Source of the DNA: Alphaproteobacteria bacterium
GTDB lineage: Bacteria > Pseudomonadota > Alphaproteobacteria > UBA9219
Direction of reading: 5' to 3'
Assembly: GCA_013286365.1 (NCBI GenBank)
Contig: JABDFY010000019.1
Coordinates: 1-40,645 of the forward strand
Length of the DNA: 40,645 nucleotides
In this document: positions 24,476 to 34,025 of the stretch, piece by piece
Layout: the number at the start of each line of letters is the position of its first letter
Numbering within the stretch: position 1 is the first letter of the stretch
Notes under the pieces: model-generated
Told to the model about the DNA's origin: nothing
What the model saw: only the letters and a program-made list of their open reading frames with translations
Database searches by the model: none
Position numbers and translations under genes: made by a program

Positions 24476-26752
24476 TTATTGCTGGCGGAATTGGGTCGGG
24501 TAAGCCGTCGTGGTGATATTATCTGTATGAGCACCGCCGACATTCTTCAAATAGAAGTGGAAAAGAACAGATGTGCCCGTGCCTATGTCAAGGCGGGTGG
24601 TGTCGTCATGTGAAACTTCTATACCGAAGACAAAACACTCGTCCAGATAGTTAAGCGTTACGGCATCTGATCGCGGTCCTGGCTGAGGATTGAATGCCTG
24701 TACGTGGGCTAAGCCCAATGACCAATATTGATAGAACGTTGAGTTGACACCAACTGTTGCTTCTTCAACCTTGTCGATATAGCCGGTTGTCTCGGTTTGG
24801 TCCGCTAAGACATATGTTATAAATGGCCGAAATATAGGCGCGCCGGCGGATGTGGTTAATTGTTGCATGCGTGGCGAGAAATCCCGGTGATCGAGGCGGA
24901 AACCATAGTTCATGTCAAACCAATGGCTGGGAATAAAATCGACATCTCCGACATAATCCGACCATACATTGCGTAAACCCGATAAGCCTGGGAAATCGGT
25001 ATTCTTGCTAAATTGGTAGCTTTGCCCACCGAACATCTCGAGACGGGCACCGTTATCGGTAATCAGTGTATGACGGAGGCCGTAAGTGGTGCGTTCGCCG
25101 CCATCTTGCCGATCTTCGCCGGTAAACCGGTTAAGCGTGAAGAGATTAGTGGCGTCATATTCGACATCGAGACTGTCTTCATTGGGCAGATTATCTTGTC
25201 TCGGATGAGGGGCTGCATTAAAGGCAGCGATCGGCTCTAAAATTTCTTGATAGCCATCGCCTTGTCGCCCGAGGGGATACTTCACAACGGTCATGCCAGC
25301 CGCAAATGGACGTAAATTTGTAATGTTACTGGTGCCTTCGCCTGAAGTGCTGGGTACGTTATCGGCTACATAGCCGTCGGCGAGCGTTATGCCTGAAATG
25401 GTCGTCACAAATCCTGTGTCAGAGATAAACTGACGCTCCCAGCCAGCATCAAGGTTTAGGCGACGCGTGTCGGGTGTATCGGCGCCCAGATCTGTACTGG
25501 GATTTCTTTGCGTTATCAGCATACCGCCATCCAGCGACCAGCGGCCACCAAAGGCCTGACCCGGCTCGCCAACCAAGTTAAAAGTAGCATCGGGTAAAAC
25601 GAAGGGCTGCCCCGGTTGTGGGCTTGGCATGAGATCCTGGAAAAAATACAAATTCGTCGCCGCATAATCACGCCCACTAAAACCTTCGATATAAGCGCGG
25701 CTCGTTAGCATATCGGAGTTGGGTAGACGGTAGCGCTCCAGATAACTTTGATCCGAGGCAAAGTCGATCGTAGAGCCAGCGCGCCAAACATCATCCAGAT
25801 TGTAGAGAAAATTGGCATCCAAATTGCCGCGCAAATGGTTACCTTCATTGACGCCATCAACACTGACAAGATCCGCATAGGTGACGGTGCCGGTTGCATC
25901 GAAGCTGCCTTGTGCGAAACGTTCGCGATATTCGCCGCCAAGCTGTAAAAGATCATTGCTGCTGAATGTTGGCTCGAAGGTGGCGTCAATGTTGGGCGCA
26001 ATATCGAAGTAATAGGGCTGACGTACGAAGTAGCCCGCACCTTGTGAATTATAGCCGAGGGTCGGTGTCAGAAGGCCTTGGCGTCGTTCGACCGTAGGAT
26101 CAGGTGTCGATAAATAAGGCGTATAGAGAACGGGAACGCCGGCAAAATCGACTGTCGCATCATGATAATAAACCTCATGCTCGACATTATCATGCGTAAT
26201 AGTGTCAGCCTGAACCTGCCATAACGGTTGTATCTCGGGATGTTCAGCACACACATTACAAGCGGTGTAAACGCCATTATTCGCCAACAAATAACGGCCG
26301 GCATAGCGTTGACCGCTTTGCGCGGTCAGACGTGAGTTATCGATGAAGAGCATGCCTAGTTTGTCGATAAAACCTTGATCCATATCACTGGTGATCTCGG
26401 TTTTGTCACCAAAAATAACATCGCCCGTCGGCTCTAGGATGGCGACGTGTCCTTCGGCGTGAACGATGTCGGTGTTCTGGTCGTAAATGACCTTATCAGC
26501 ATGAAGAACATAATCACCATGGACAATCTCGACATGTCCGGTGGCCACACCGATATTGGTATCTTGATCAAAACTCATTTGATCGGCCGTTATGAGCGTC
26601 GGCGCATTATCGTCGGGTTGCTTCTCGGTTTTGGTTGACGATGTGGGTTTTGCAAGAATAGGTGTAGTCAAAAGTACGAGCAGCGCCGTGCACCAAAAGA
26701 GGCGCAAGAACTGACTGTGGTGCCGATGATTGGGAGAATCTTGAAGACACAT
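24476..26752 (-). CDS. lptD: LptD, LPS-assembly outer-membrane protein
   Basis: This 758-residue protein inserts lipopolysaccharide into the outer leaflet of the outer membrane together with LptE. A signal peptide (1-34, ending ILA) is followed by the OstA/LptA-like beta-jellyroll (about 50-170: ITADQMSFDQDTNIGVATG, YVLHADKVIYDQ) and a large C-terminal beta-barrel that starts with VPVLYTPYLSTPDP. Cysteines TACNVC in the N-terminal part and DECFVFG near the end are in place for the disulfides that activate LptD. The presence of LptD shows that the organism makes a lipopolysaccharide outer membrane. It lies 45 bases after the helicase gene. Confidence 0.95.
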   Translation of the reverse strand: MCLQDSPNHRHHSQFLRLFWCTALLVLLTTPILAKPTSSTKTEKQPDDNAPTLITADQMSFDQDTNIGVATGHVEIVHGDYVLHADKVIYDQNTDIVHAEGHVAILEPTGDVIFGDKTEITSDMDQGFIDKLGMLFIDNSRLTAQSGQRYAGRYLLANNGVYTACNVCAEHPEIQPLWQVQADTITHDNVEHEVYYHDATVDFAGVPVLYTPYLSTPDPTVERRQGLLTPTLGYNSQGAGYFVRQPYYFDIAPNIDATFEPTFSSNDLLQLGGEYRERFAQGSFDATGTVTYADLVSVDGVNEGNHLRGNLDANFLYNLDDVWRAGSTIDFASDQSYLERYRLPNSDMLTSRAYIEGFSGRDYAATNLYFFQDLMPSPQPGQPFVLPDATFNLVGEPGQAFGGRWSLDGGMLITQRNPSTDLGADTPDTRRLNLDAGWERQFISDTGFVTTISGITLADGYVADNVPSTSGEGTSNITNLRPFAAGMTVVKYPLGRQGDGYQEILEPIAAFNAAPHPRQDNLPNEDSLDVEYDATNLFTLNRFTGEDRQDGGERTTYGLRHTLITDNGARLEMFGGQSYQFSKNTDFPGLSGLRNVWSDYVGDVDFIPSHWFDMNYGFRLDHRDFSPRMQQLTTSAGAPIFRPFITYVLADQTETTGYIDKVEEATVGVNSTFYQYWSLGLAHVQAFNPQPGPRSDAVTLNYLDECFVFGIEVSHDDTTRLDIGTGTSVLFHFYLKNVGGAHTDNITTTAYPTQFRQQ

Positions 26753-26797
26753 AGCCCCCAGGATTGCCAGAGCCTGTAGGGATCGACAAGCGAGATA

Positions 26798-28147
26798 TTA
26801 GACCGAGGTTTTTCCCGCTGTAACTGGACGCCGCAGGAACGCGGGCAAATCGTCTGCAGTTTCGGTCGCCGCGGATATCCTATTGGATGGTGGATTGTTG
26901 GGTGCCGATTCGCGTTGTGTACTGTTGCGATGATGATCACGTTTATGGCTGTGGGCGTTTTGAGAGCGGTTATGTGGGGCGTTTTTTTTGTTACCATATT
27001 TCGGAGGCGGCTCTGTCGGTAAACCGGTAAGTCTTTCTCGCGTAATCTGTTTTTTAATCAGAGATTCTATCGCTGTCACGAGTTTGATATCTTCGGGCGT
27101 CACCAATGTATAGGCGGTACCACTTTTCCCAGCGCGTGCCGTACGGCCGATGCGATGCACGTAATCTTCTGCGTTAAATGGTACATCAAAATTGAATACA
27201 TGTGACATGCCTGCGACATCGAGCCCACGCGCAGCGACGTCGCTACATACGAGGAAGGTGATTTCGCCACGCTTAAAGGCATCGAGAGTGGCTGTACGAT
27301 CAGACTGCTCCATATCGCCATGCAAGGCGCCGGCATTGAAGCCATGTTTTTTTAGAGATTTATGTAAGGTAGCGACATCGCGTTTGCGATTGCAGAATAT
27401 GAATGCATTTTGAACGTTTTCGCGACGAATGAGAAAGCGCAGAGCTTCGCGCTTTTGCCAATCGTTGGCGCTGATTTCAACAAATATCTGAGTTACATTC
27501 TCGCCCGTCGAGGCTGGCGGTGCGACGGTGACGGTTTTGGGGTTGCTGAGAAATTTATCGGCCAATTTACGAATTTCAGGCGGCATGGTTGCAGAAAAGA
27601 ACAGCGTTTGGCGCATTTGCGGCAAAAGGCCAGCGATTTTTTCGATATCGGGGATAAAGCCCATATCCAACATCCGGTCGGCTTCATCGATAACAAAAAT
27701 CTTAATATCATTGAGCATAATCTTGCCGCGCTCATGCAGATCGATCATTCGACCGGGCGTAGCTATCAAGACATCGACACCGCGGTCTAATTTACGAATT
27801 TGCTCGTCCATCGTCTCGCCGCCGATAAGCAGGGCCATATTAAGCGGGTGGTATTTTCCGTATTTCTCGAAATTTTCGGCAACTTGAGCGGCTAATTCAC
27901 GCGTTGGTTCCAGGATGAGAGAGCGTGGCATACGCGCTCGCGCCCGGCCCGAGGCCAGAATTTCGATCATCGGCAGAACAAAACTTGCTGTTTTACCGGT
28001 GCCCGTTTGCGCGCAACCAAGTACATCCCGCATCATCAATACGTAGGGGATAGCTTGTTCCTGTATGGGGGTCGGGGTGGTATAACCGGCGTCCTGAATG
28101 GCTCGAAGGACGTCTTCACTTAACCCTAAATCAGAAAATGTGGTCAC
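26798..28147 (-). CDS. DEAD-box ATP-dependent RNA helicase
   Basis: This 449-residue RNA helicase, close to the RhlE group, has all motifs in order: Q motif (FSDLGLSEDVL, TPTPIQEQAIP), AQTGTGKT, PTRELAAQV, TPGRMID, DEAD, SAT, and HRIGRTARAGKSG. The core ends near residue 370; the tail is basic and disordered (KKNAPHNRSQNAHSHKRDHH), typical for RNA binding. It remodels RNA in ribosome assembly or mRNA decay. It is upstream of lptD on the same strand and divergent from the hydrolase gene. Confidence 0.95.
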   Translation of the reverse strand: MTTFSDLGLSEDVLRAIQDAGYTTPTPIQEQAIPYVLMMRDVLGCAQTGTGKTASFVLPMIEILASGRARARMPRSLILEPTRELAAQVAENFEKYGKYHPLNMALLIGGETMDEQIRKLDRGVDVLIATPGRMIDLHERGKIMLNDIKIFVIDEADRMLDMGFIPDIEKIAGLLPQMRQTLFFSATMPPEIRKLADKFLSNPKTVTVAPPASTGENVTQIFVEISANDWQKREALRFLIRRENVQNAFIFCNRKRDVATLHKSLKKHGFNAGALHGDMEQSDRTATLDAFKRGEITFLVCSDVAARGLDVAGMSHVFNFDVPFNAEDYVHRIGRTARAGKSGTAYTLVTPEDIKLVTAIESLIKKQITRERLTGLPTEPPPKYGNKKNAPHNRSQNAHSHKRDHHRNSTQRESAPNNPPSNRISAATETADDLPAFLRRPVTAGKTSV

Positions 28148-28261
28148 TTGTATATAAAACTCGTTTCCTTATGTCTGTCGGTGTCTTTCTTATTCATTTT
28201 CGCACCTGACCCGTATTACATAGCAGATTCTCAAGTATGAAAGCAATTCGGAGTTCATCCT

Positions 28262-28963
28262 ATGTCGCAAAAGCTACCCTTAATGCTACTTCCTGGATTA
28301 CTTTGCGATGCGGCGCTATGGCAGCATCAAGTCAACTCCTTGATAACTATGGCTGACTGCCAGGTCGCTGATTTGACGCAACATGAGACAATGACGTCCC
28401 TAGCGCGCGCTGTACTAAGTGCGGCGCCGCCCCAATTCGCTTTAGCCGCTCTTTCGATGGGCGGATACGTTGCCTTGGAGATCATGCGTCAGGCGCCGGA
28501 ACGTGTCATAAAATTATGCATGCTTGATACGTCGGCGCGAGCCGATACACCTGAACAAAAGGAGCGGCGGCGATTACTTTTGGTCATGTCACAGTCGGGA
28601 AAATTTAAAGGCGTAACACCGCGTTTACTGCCGTTGCTTATTCATCCTGCACGCATGGATGATAAGGAGCTAACGGCAACTATTTTTGCGATGGCTGAAC
28701 GTGTGGGGCGAGAAGCTTTCCATCGCCAACAAACTGCCATATTAAATCGCATCGACAGCCACGCAAGTCTTAAACAAATTAAATGTCCGGTTAGCGTGAT
28801 ATGTGGCCGTCAAGACGTTCTGACACCACCTGAGATTACGCGGGAAATCGCCGATGGTATTTCGGGCGCTGAGTTCACGATCATCGAGGACAGTGGTCAT
28901 TTGACGGCGCTCGAGCGACCTGAGCGGGTCAATCAGATTATGAAAAAGTGGCTTGCGGGTTAG
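28262..28963 (+). CDS. Alpha/beta-fold hydrolase
   Basis: This 233-residue hydrolase has the complete triad: nucleophile Ser65 in ALSMGGYVA, Asp185 in CGRQDVLTP and His213 in EDSGHLTALERP. The oxyanion segment LLPGLLCDAALW is near the start. It resembles the esterase/MhpC-like group acting on small esters or C-C bonds; the substrate cannot be told. A GGAG site lies nine bases before the ATG. It converges with the DUF4389 gene. Confidence 0.9.
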   Translation: MSQKLPLMLLPGLLCDAALWQHQVNSLITMADCQVADLTQHETMTSLARAVLSAAPPQFALAALSMGGYVALEIMRQAPERVIKLCMLDTSARADTPEQKERRRLLLVMSQSGKFKGVTPRLLPLLIHPARMDDKELTATIFAMAERVGREAFHRQQTAILNRIDSHASLKQIKCPVSVICGRQDVLTPPEITREIADGISGAEFTIIEDSGHLTALERPERVNQIMKKWLAG

Positions 28964-28968
28964 ATGAT

Positions 28969-29262
28969 CTAGTCCTTTTTTGTCGGGAAAGCGGCAAAAG
29001 GAAACGGTTTTTCATCCGAGGCAAACGTTAAAAATCGCGTTACCTGGGATTGATATGTCGCCAGATTGTAACCGAATTCTGACAAGCCATCGAAGCAGGA
29101 CCCGCTGAAAAGTTTTGCCAGAAATTGAAACACAGAAACCAAAAATGTAACGTAGATTGAAACATAGAATACAATGCCGAACGCCACGAGATAGATAAAA
29201 CGCAGCCACGTGTCTTTATCTTTGACATGTTTTTTTAATTCAGTTTCATCGAATTGGGTCAT
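28969..29262 (-). CDS. DUF4389 membrane protein
   Basis: This 97-residue protein matches the DUF4389 family: DTWLRFIYLVAFGIVFYVSI, a second hydrophobic stretch with VSVFQFLAKLFSG, then the signature LATYQSQVTRFLTFASDEKPFPF. One long or two short membrane helices are present. I chose ATG 29262 because GAGGCG lies six bases before; the longer frame overlaps the racemase gene. The function of the family is unknown. It follows the racemase gene by 64 bases on the same strand. Confidence 0.85.
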   Translation of the reverse strand: MTQFDETELKKHVKDKDTWLRFIYLVAFGIVFYVSIYVTFLVSVFQFLAKLFSGSCFDGLSEFGYNLATYQSQVTRFLTFASDEKPFPFAAFPTKKD

Positions 29263-29326
29263 CAAGCGCCTCGCTAGAAAATGGTGTTGGTACGCTAGCT
29301 CTTTCTCGGCCGAGAAGCAATTATTG

Positions 29327-30016
29327 TTAACTGGTGGCCAAGGCGAAATCAACTGCGGCGGTGCATTGTAACGCAACGGGGTTAAGAAGTGGCAGTGGGG
29401 ATTGCAGAGGTGTAACCGCAAGGGGCAACTCTGTACACGCCAACACGACGGCATCGCACGTACTATAACGTTTAATAAGACCGATTAGATCATGACTGAA
29501 TTCCGCTTTCATATGTCCGGCTGCAAGCTCGGTTTGGATGGCTTGGATCTCAAGCCGCTCTTTGATATTGGGCACAATGACTTTAAGACCATCAGACTCT
29601 AGCCGTTTAGCGAAAAAACCGTCGTCCATTGTAAATTTTGTAGCCAACAATAAAACTTGTCGGTAATTTTTGGCTCTAGCTGCCTTAGCCGTTAGGTCCA
29701 CGGCATGAAAAAATGGAATTGATATCGCGATATCATCGGCAATCAGATCGATGGCTTTATGTAATGTCATATTACAAATAATCAGACAGTCTGGTTTATG
29801 CGTTAGGAACTCGGTGATTTCGTCGCGTAATAGGTTGGGCACTTTATGCCATCCGGCAGCATAATCTGACTTGATATCATGATAGTCGATGCTTTTCAAA
29901 AGTAGTTTTGCGGAATGAAAACCCCCTAAGCGCTCGACCACTAATTCGTTGAGCTTGCGGTAATACTCTATCGTCGAGGGCCAGCTTGTACCCCCGATTA
30001 GCCCAATAGTTTTCAT
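29327..30016 (-). CDS. Aspartate/glutamate racemase family protein
   Basis: This 229-residue enzyme is a cofactor-independent amino-acid racemase. Both catalytic cysteines are visible: Cys81 in IICNMTLHK and Cys194 in VLACTELPLA. The opening KTIGLIGGTSWPSTIEYY is the aspartate racemase pattern. Such enzymes make D-aspartate or D-glutamate, or act on other amino acids as YgeA does in E. coli; the sequence does not settle which. It starts eight bases after the upstream 74-residue gene, so the two are probably one operon. Confidence 0.9.
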   Translation of the reverse strand: MKTIGLIGGTSWPSTIEYYRKLNELVVERLGGFHSAKLLLKSIDYHDIKSDYAAGWHKVPNLLRDEITEFLTHKPDCLIICNMTLHKAIDLIADDIAISIPFFHAVDLTAKAARAKNYRQVLLLATKFTMDDGFFAKRLESDGLKVIVPNIKERLEIQAIQTELAAGHMKAEFSHDLIGLIKRYSTCDAVVLACTELPLAVTPLQSPLPLLNPVALQCTAAVDFALATS

Positions 30017-30024
30017 TGTAACCT

Positions 30025-30249
30025 TTATGTTGTGGTTGGTGGTCGTTTGATAAGATGGGGAGGTTGAATTTCTGCACTGATGAAAGCGGCAGAACCTGTG
30101 TTAAGGATAATCTCTTTTTCACCCTGTCGAATTTTTATAACTGGCATCGTGACTTCAATGACTTTACAGTCATTGTTCTCGCTGACTACACCACCGTTGG
30201 GTCCGGGTCCCCACAGTTTAATGATATATGTATCACCGATCTTGAACAT
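30025..30249 (-). CDS. Small conserved-looking protein, unknown function
   Basis: This 74-residue protein starts at an ATG with GGGAGGG six bases upstream. It has no signal peptide or membrane helix. The pattern MFKIGDTYIIKLWGPGPNGG, then VKVIEVTMPVIKI-like strands (CKVIEVTMPVIKIRQGEKE) suggests a small beta-barrel of SH3 or OB type. I have seen similar short proteins in proteobacteria but know no function. It is eight bases upstream of the racemase gene. The 217-base gap on its other side is AT-rich with no gene seen. Confidence 0.75.
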   Translation of the reverse strand: MFKIGDTYIIKLWGPGPNGGVVSENNDCKVIEVTMPVIKIRQGEKEIILNTGSAAFISAEIQPPHLIKRPPTTT

Positions 30250-30466
30250 TAAGCCCTCCCATAGATGAAGTGCCTAAAAAACTATTACATCATACAACTA
30301 TGCCCATAAATAATAGGCCCTCATTATTAACGGATTAAGGCTTCAGCGCCAAGATCCTCGCTAAGATCGTTGCTGATACGCCACTTTCTTGCTGCAAAAT
30401 TACACATAATACAGCGCAAAAAACGCGGCATTAACCATAACTCGATTCGCAACTCCATTTTTTCAT

Positions 30467-31516
30467 TTGTTATCAACGGTAATAATTCTCATAGTGGATG
30501 CCCAAGTAAGATTGCGTAGCCAATTATTAGTTGATGGCTTGATGCGTACTATATCAAAAATCGATGATACCGGATGCGATATTAGCATAGCGCTTGGTGA
30601 CGACTTTGACGCCGAGAAGACAGCCGGATTTGCAGTTCTTGTACGGCGTGCCTGTGAATTGAATATCGCGTCACCTCACCACACACCCAGGTTGGATTAT
30701 TTAATTAAATGCATAGAGAGTGAGTTCGAGGATCCTCGTGTAGACGTCAACTGTTCTATAAGTACATTAAGACATACGTCTTTGACGCCGTTGCTCTTTC
30801 TGGTGTTTGCGCAAGCCCCTTGTGAGTTGTTACATAAATATTATTCGGATAAGCGAGTTCAACATAATGTATATAGCCAGCAAGGAAATCTAGCGGTCGA
30901 TCTTCTCGCATGGCTTGTGAACCATGGGCATTATCGTCGCAAGTTGGTTGGCTATAATCCATCGCCAAACCTTGACACCGTCGAAGCCTACAGGCTTGCC
31001 TACAGTTTAGCTGAAGTCTCGGCCATTCGCCAAGTAGGCAGAAATAATTTTCCTGTTATACCGCCGGTCAACTCCGCATATTTTTTTCACGCCTTGGGAT
31101 TTTTCGAACAAAGAATGGCGTGTATAGCTTCTCTCAACAAAAATGCAATCCTTCATGCCCTTGATAAAGCCGCACATGATGTAGCGCGAAAGCGTTTTAA
31201 GGCATTTATTGGCATTGAGCCCGCAGACGTTTGCGATGTTATGCAAAGCGTCATCGTGAGCAAGCAATATGATCAATGCGAAGCTGGCTACGATGGCATT
31301 GATTGTGTCTCGTTGACAAAAAGTAACTACGATCTTGCTGAGGGTGAGATCAGATTCGCCTGCAGTAAGGTAGGTGGATTTGTATGGCAGCGATCGGTTA
31401 AAGAGCTATTCGCTAGAATGTCGGGTAGCGTCTATATTCTACAAAGAGCCTCGCAGTTAGAAGAGGCCGAACGCCTTGGTTTGACGCGAATGCAAAGCGA
31501 ATTCGGCTTGACTTAA
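30467..31516 (+). CDS. Unrecognised 349-residue protein
   Basis: I do not recognise this protein. It is largely helical, with no signal peptide or clear membrane segment after the first dozen residues, and has scattered Cys and His (CDVMQSVIVSKQYDQCEAGYD region near 270-295). No catalytic motif stands out. The start is unsure: TTG 30467 gives the longest frame, GTG 30494 and ATG 30542 are alternatives, and none has a good ribosome-binding site. It lies convergent to the 576-residue unknown gene. The two unknown genes together form an island without recognised relatives. Confidence 0.6.
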   Translation: MLSTVIILIVDAQVRLRSQLLVDGLMRTISKIDDTGCDISIALGDDFDAEKTAGFAVLVRRACELNIASPHHTPRLDYLIKCIESEFEDPRVDVNCSISTLRHTSLTPLLFLVFAQAPCELLHKYYSDKRVQHNVYSQQGNLAVDLLAWLVNHGHYRRKLVGYNPSPNLDTVEAYRLAYSLAEVSAIRQVGRNNFPVIPPVNSAYFFHALGFFEQRMACIASLNKNAILHALDKAAHDVARKRFKAFIGIEPADVCDVMQSVIVSKQYDQCEAGYDGIDCVSLTKSNYDLAEGEIRFACSKVGGFVWQRSVKELFARMSGSVYILQRASQLEEAERLGLTRMQSEFGLT

Positions 31517-31557
31517 TGCCAGCTACAATCCTGTCATGGAGCTCCACTGATTAAGTG

Positions 31558-33288
31558 CTAAAAATGTGGCTCTAGGCGGACGGCTCGGCGTTGCTGAGCG
31601 CGGAAGAGAGATCCGATGTTTGTAGGGCCGAATGCGGATAAGAGTGAAGCGTGAGAAGCTACGGCAATCCTATCGCCAGAATTATGCCAAGGAATTGTTG
31701 GTGTCATGACAGCTCTACCTCCATTGTTCATGGCATCTGCGTCTGGCGTTTCGGCAGATGATGGCGCATAGGTGGGTGCTTCCAATAATTGGCGCATGTT
31801 GTCCTGAAATGAGGCGAAGGGAATATGTTGTAACGGCGCCTTACGCTCATTGAAATCAATGACCAATACGTCATCGGGTTTAAAAAATTCTGCGGCATCG
31901 GTGGGCAGTTTGCGCATGCGAACGTAGTAATTGGGTCGGTGGTAGTAACTATAGAGTATTTTAGTTTTTGGCACATAATGCATGACAATACCGTTCGAAA
32001 CATGAAGTCGGATGGCACGGGTCTGACGCAGATCCTCCAAATCTATAGCGCTGCCGTGCGCACCTATATATTCAAAAGTTGTGGCGTAGGGCGACAAGAA
32101 AAGGCTGCCTAGCCAAAGGCGAAAGGTACGCTCTGGATTTGCTTCCGGTGCGCAATAGCGGATGGCCGTGATGCTAAGTGAATGCTTCTGTGGATCGAGC
32201 CACTCTAGATCGTGAAATTCTGCTGGATCTGGACGCATGAGCGTTCTATGCAGGGCAGAATCAATTGAAACCAACCGCCGCGCGTGTTTGCTAATAATCT
32301 TGCGCCATTCGGAAGGCACGCCATACATTTTTTCTTTTTCTCCTACGTCGGCGAGCCTGTGTACAAGAAGCGGCTTAAGGGCAAGGAGGGATATTCCTCC
32401 ATGCATAGCAACAAGTAAGGCGGTCGTTATTCCTTTGCGCAGCGCGGGTTCTAACTGTGAAGCCTTAAAATGCTTCCAATGATCTACTTGGTTTCTAAAA
32501 GCCGCGCTCGCGCGAAAAAGCGGCAGTAGCGGCTTTTCCCGCCAACGGATCGGATCAAGGCCTGCCCAGATTTGCTCGAGGCGGTTGGAGAAATCGGCAA
32601 GAATGATTTCTGTGATACTTCGCCGCCGCAAAGAACTCGTGACCAGATGCTGATCATCATCGCCTTCGCTGCGGTAACGTAGTGGCATCGATGGATAATT
32701 TTGCAGTGTTACACGAGCCGCAAATCTGAATAAGCGACGCAACAACCCACCACGATTAGAACTTGATCTCTCGGGTAGCGCAAAATTGTTATCAACCTTT
32801 GTGACTATGTTTGTTAGCTTACCGTCATTAGGCAGCGCTTCATCTTCGTAAGCCACGAACGCCGAGTCATAACTGAGAGGATTGGCGCGACGATGCAAAA
32901 CGGCTTCGCGCATGTCGATGCGTGGCAGAACGCGTATGACATTTTGAATGGCCGGTTCTATCCAACTTAAATCGAGCTGGAGCCGTTTATCATTTTCATC
33001 CCATGTTGCATCAGGATCATGATAGATGCGTGCCATGCGGATGAGGTAAATTCGTTCTTTATGCGCTATATCTTGGCGACCGGAAGTATCCTTTATGCCA
33101 GCCAGATCATCCGGATGCCGAGCATAAAAGAGCGCGGCGGTACGTGTTTTTGGCGAATAGGCAATGCGAAAACACCCTACTTGTGTTTCGATTATATAAT
33201 CCGCGCGAATAGATAGAGGGGCTGGCATTGGGTGCAGGGGTGCCAGGAAAAGAAGCACGTTATTGAGTAGATTTTTGTTATCCGGCAT
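31558..33288 (-). CDS. Unrecognised 576-residue protein
   Basis: I do not recognise this protein. I chose ATG 33288 because AAGAGG lies six bases upstream; an ATG 27 bases earlier lacks one. There is no signal peptide. It is rich in Arg and aromatic residues with strand-like blocks (SLSITAIRYC, FRLWLGSLFLSPYATTFEYIG, HVSNGIVMHYVPKTKILYSYYHRPNYYVRM). One hydrophobic segment at about 305-327 (TTALLVAMHGGISLLALKPL) may be a membrane helix or buried core. The last 60 residues look disordered. It is divergent from the CheY-like gene. Nothing indicates recent transfer. Confidence 0.72.
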   Translation of the reverse strand: MPDNKNLLNNVLLFLAPLHPMPAPLSIRADYIIETQVGCFRIAYSPKTRTAALFYARHPDDLAGIKDTSGRQDIAHKERIYLIRMARIYHDPDATWDENDKRLQLDLSWIEPAIQNVIRVLPRIDMREAVLHRRANPLSYDSAFVAYEDEALPNDGKLTNIVTKVDNNFALPERSSSNRGGLLRRLFRFAARVTLQNYPSMPLRYRSEGDDDQHLVTSSLRRRSITEIILADFSNRLEQIWAGLDPIRWREKPLLPLFRASAAFRNQVDHWKHFKASQLEPALRKGITTALLVAMHGGISLLALKPLLVHRLADVGEKEKMYGVPSEWRKIISKHARRLVSIDSALHRTLMRPDPAEFHDLEWLDPQKHSLSITAIRYCAPEANPERTFRLWLGSLFLSPYATTFEYIGAHGSAIDLEDLRQTRAIRLHVSNGIVMHYVPKTKILYSYYHRPNYYVRMRKLPTDAAEFFKPDDVLVIDFNERKAPLQHIPFASFQDNMRQLLEAPTYAPSSAETPDADAMNNGGRAVMTPTIPWHNSGDRIAVASHASLLSAFGPTNIGSLFRAQQRRAVRLEPHF

Positions 33289-33641
33289 GGCTACCTCTTG
33301 GTGAGGTAATGTCATTCATAGTAAGTCGATGTTGGCGTTATTATTTTTCGAAGCCTTATTAATTGTGTAACGCTTCACATATTAGATTTCTTTTTTGCAT
33401 ATTGAGTGAAGCAGTTCACATGAAACAGTAAATCTGGCTTAGTTGCCTCTGCGCGTCAGGAGAAATCGTCACTGGTACGAACGACTCAATATTCATCCGT
33501 TGCGTGGCGGGCTCGACAGTCTTATTGTCCCTAAAGTCTGAGAAACGATATGTCTTTCTCGTGTCGAGAATGTAGTTCGCCAGACTTGCGTTTTTGTGCA
33601 AGAAGGTTGCGAGCTGAAAATTCAAACTTAAAGAGGGGATC
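33289..33641. other. Divergent intergenic region with two related inverted motifs
   Basis: This 353-base gap separates the unknown 576-residue gene from the CheY-like gene. It is AT-rich on the left. Two similar motifs about 40 bases apart, in opposite directions, are GTGTAACGCTTCAC (33365-33378) and GTGAAGCAGTTCAC (33406-33419), the second a perfect 5-bp inverted repeat. They may be operator sites shared by both genes. No convincing gene lies here; a minus-strand frame at 33416-33685 overlaps the CheY-like start and lacks a ribosome-binding site. Confidence 0.35.
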
Positions 33642-34025
33642 ATGAAAACTTGTCTGATTGTTGATGACAGTCGCGTTATACGCAAAGTGGCGCGACAGAT
33701 TTTTGAAGCCCTTCAATTTACTTGCGACGAGGCTGAAAATGGTCAAATTGCCCTCGACGCCTGTAAGGCAAAACTTCCCGAATTTGTTTTACTTGATTGG
33801 AATATGCCGGTCATGAATGGCATGGAATTCATCCTTGCTATGCGTAAATTACCGGGCGGTGATAAGCCGATAGTTGTTTTTTGTTCGACAGAAAATGATG
33901 CCAAGCGTATTCAAGAAGCCTTAAATGCAGGCGCTAACGAATATATTATGAAGCCTTTCGATACGGATATTATACGCGGCAAACTTGAACAATTAGACGT
34001 TATTGCAAATACTTCTCACGCTTGA
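33642..34025 (+). CDS. Single-domain CheY-like response regulator
   Basis: This 127-residue receiver domain has no output domain. All key residues are present: acidic pair Asp8/Asp9, phosphorylation site Asp52 (LLDWNMPVMNG), Ser82/Thr83 and Lys104 in KPF. It would act by protein contact, for example with a flagellar motor or another kinase, like CheY or DivK. A strong AGAGGGG precedes the ATG. No kinase or chemotaxis gene is in the window. Its stop codon overlaps the -35 element of the copper-gene promoter. Confidence 0.92.
   Translation: MKTCLIVDDSRVIRKVARQIFEALQFTCDEAENGQIALDACKAKLPEFVLLDWNMPVMNGMEFILAMRKLPGGDKPIVVFCSTENDAKRIQEALNAGANEYIMKPFDTDIIRGKLEQLDVIANTSHA

Noticed and set aside
33416..33685. 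89-residue minus-strand frame with protein-like stretch near its end
   Set aside because: It overlaps the CheY-like start, has no ribosome-binding site and no recognised family. A decayed gene fragment is possible but I cannot support it.
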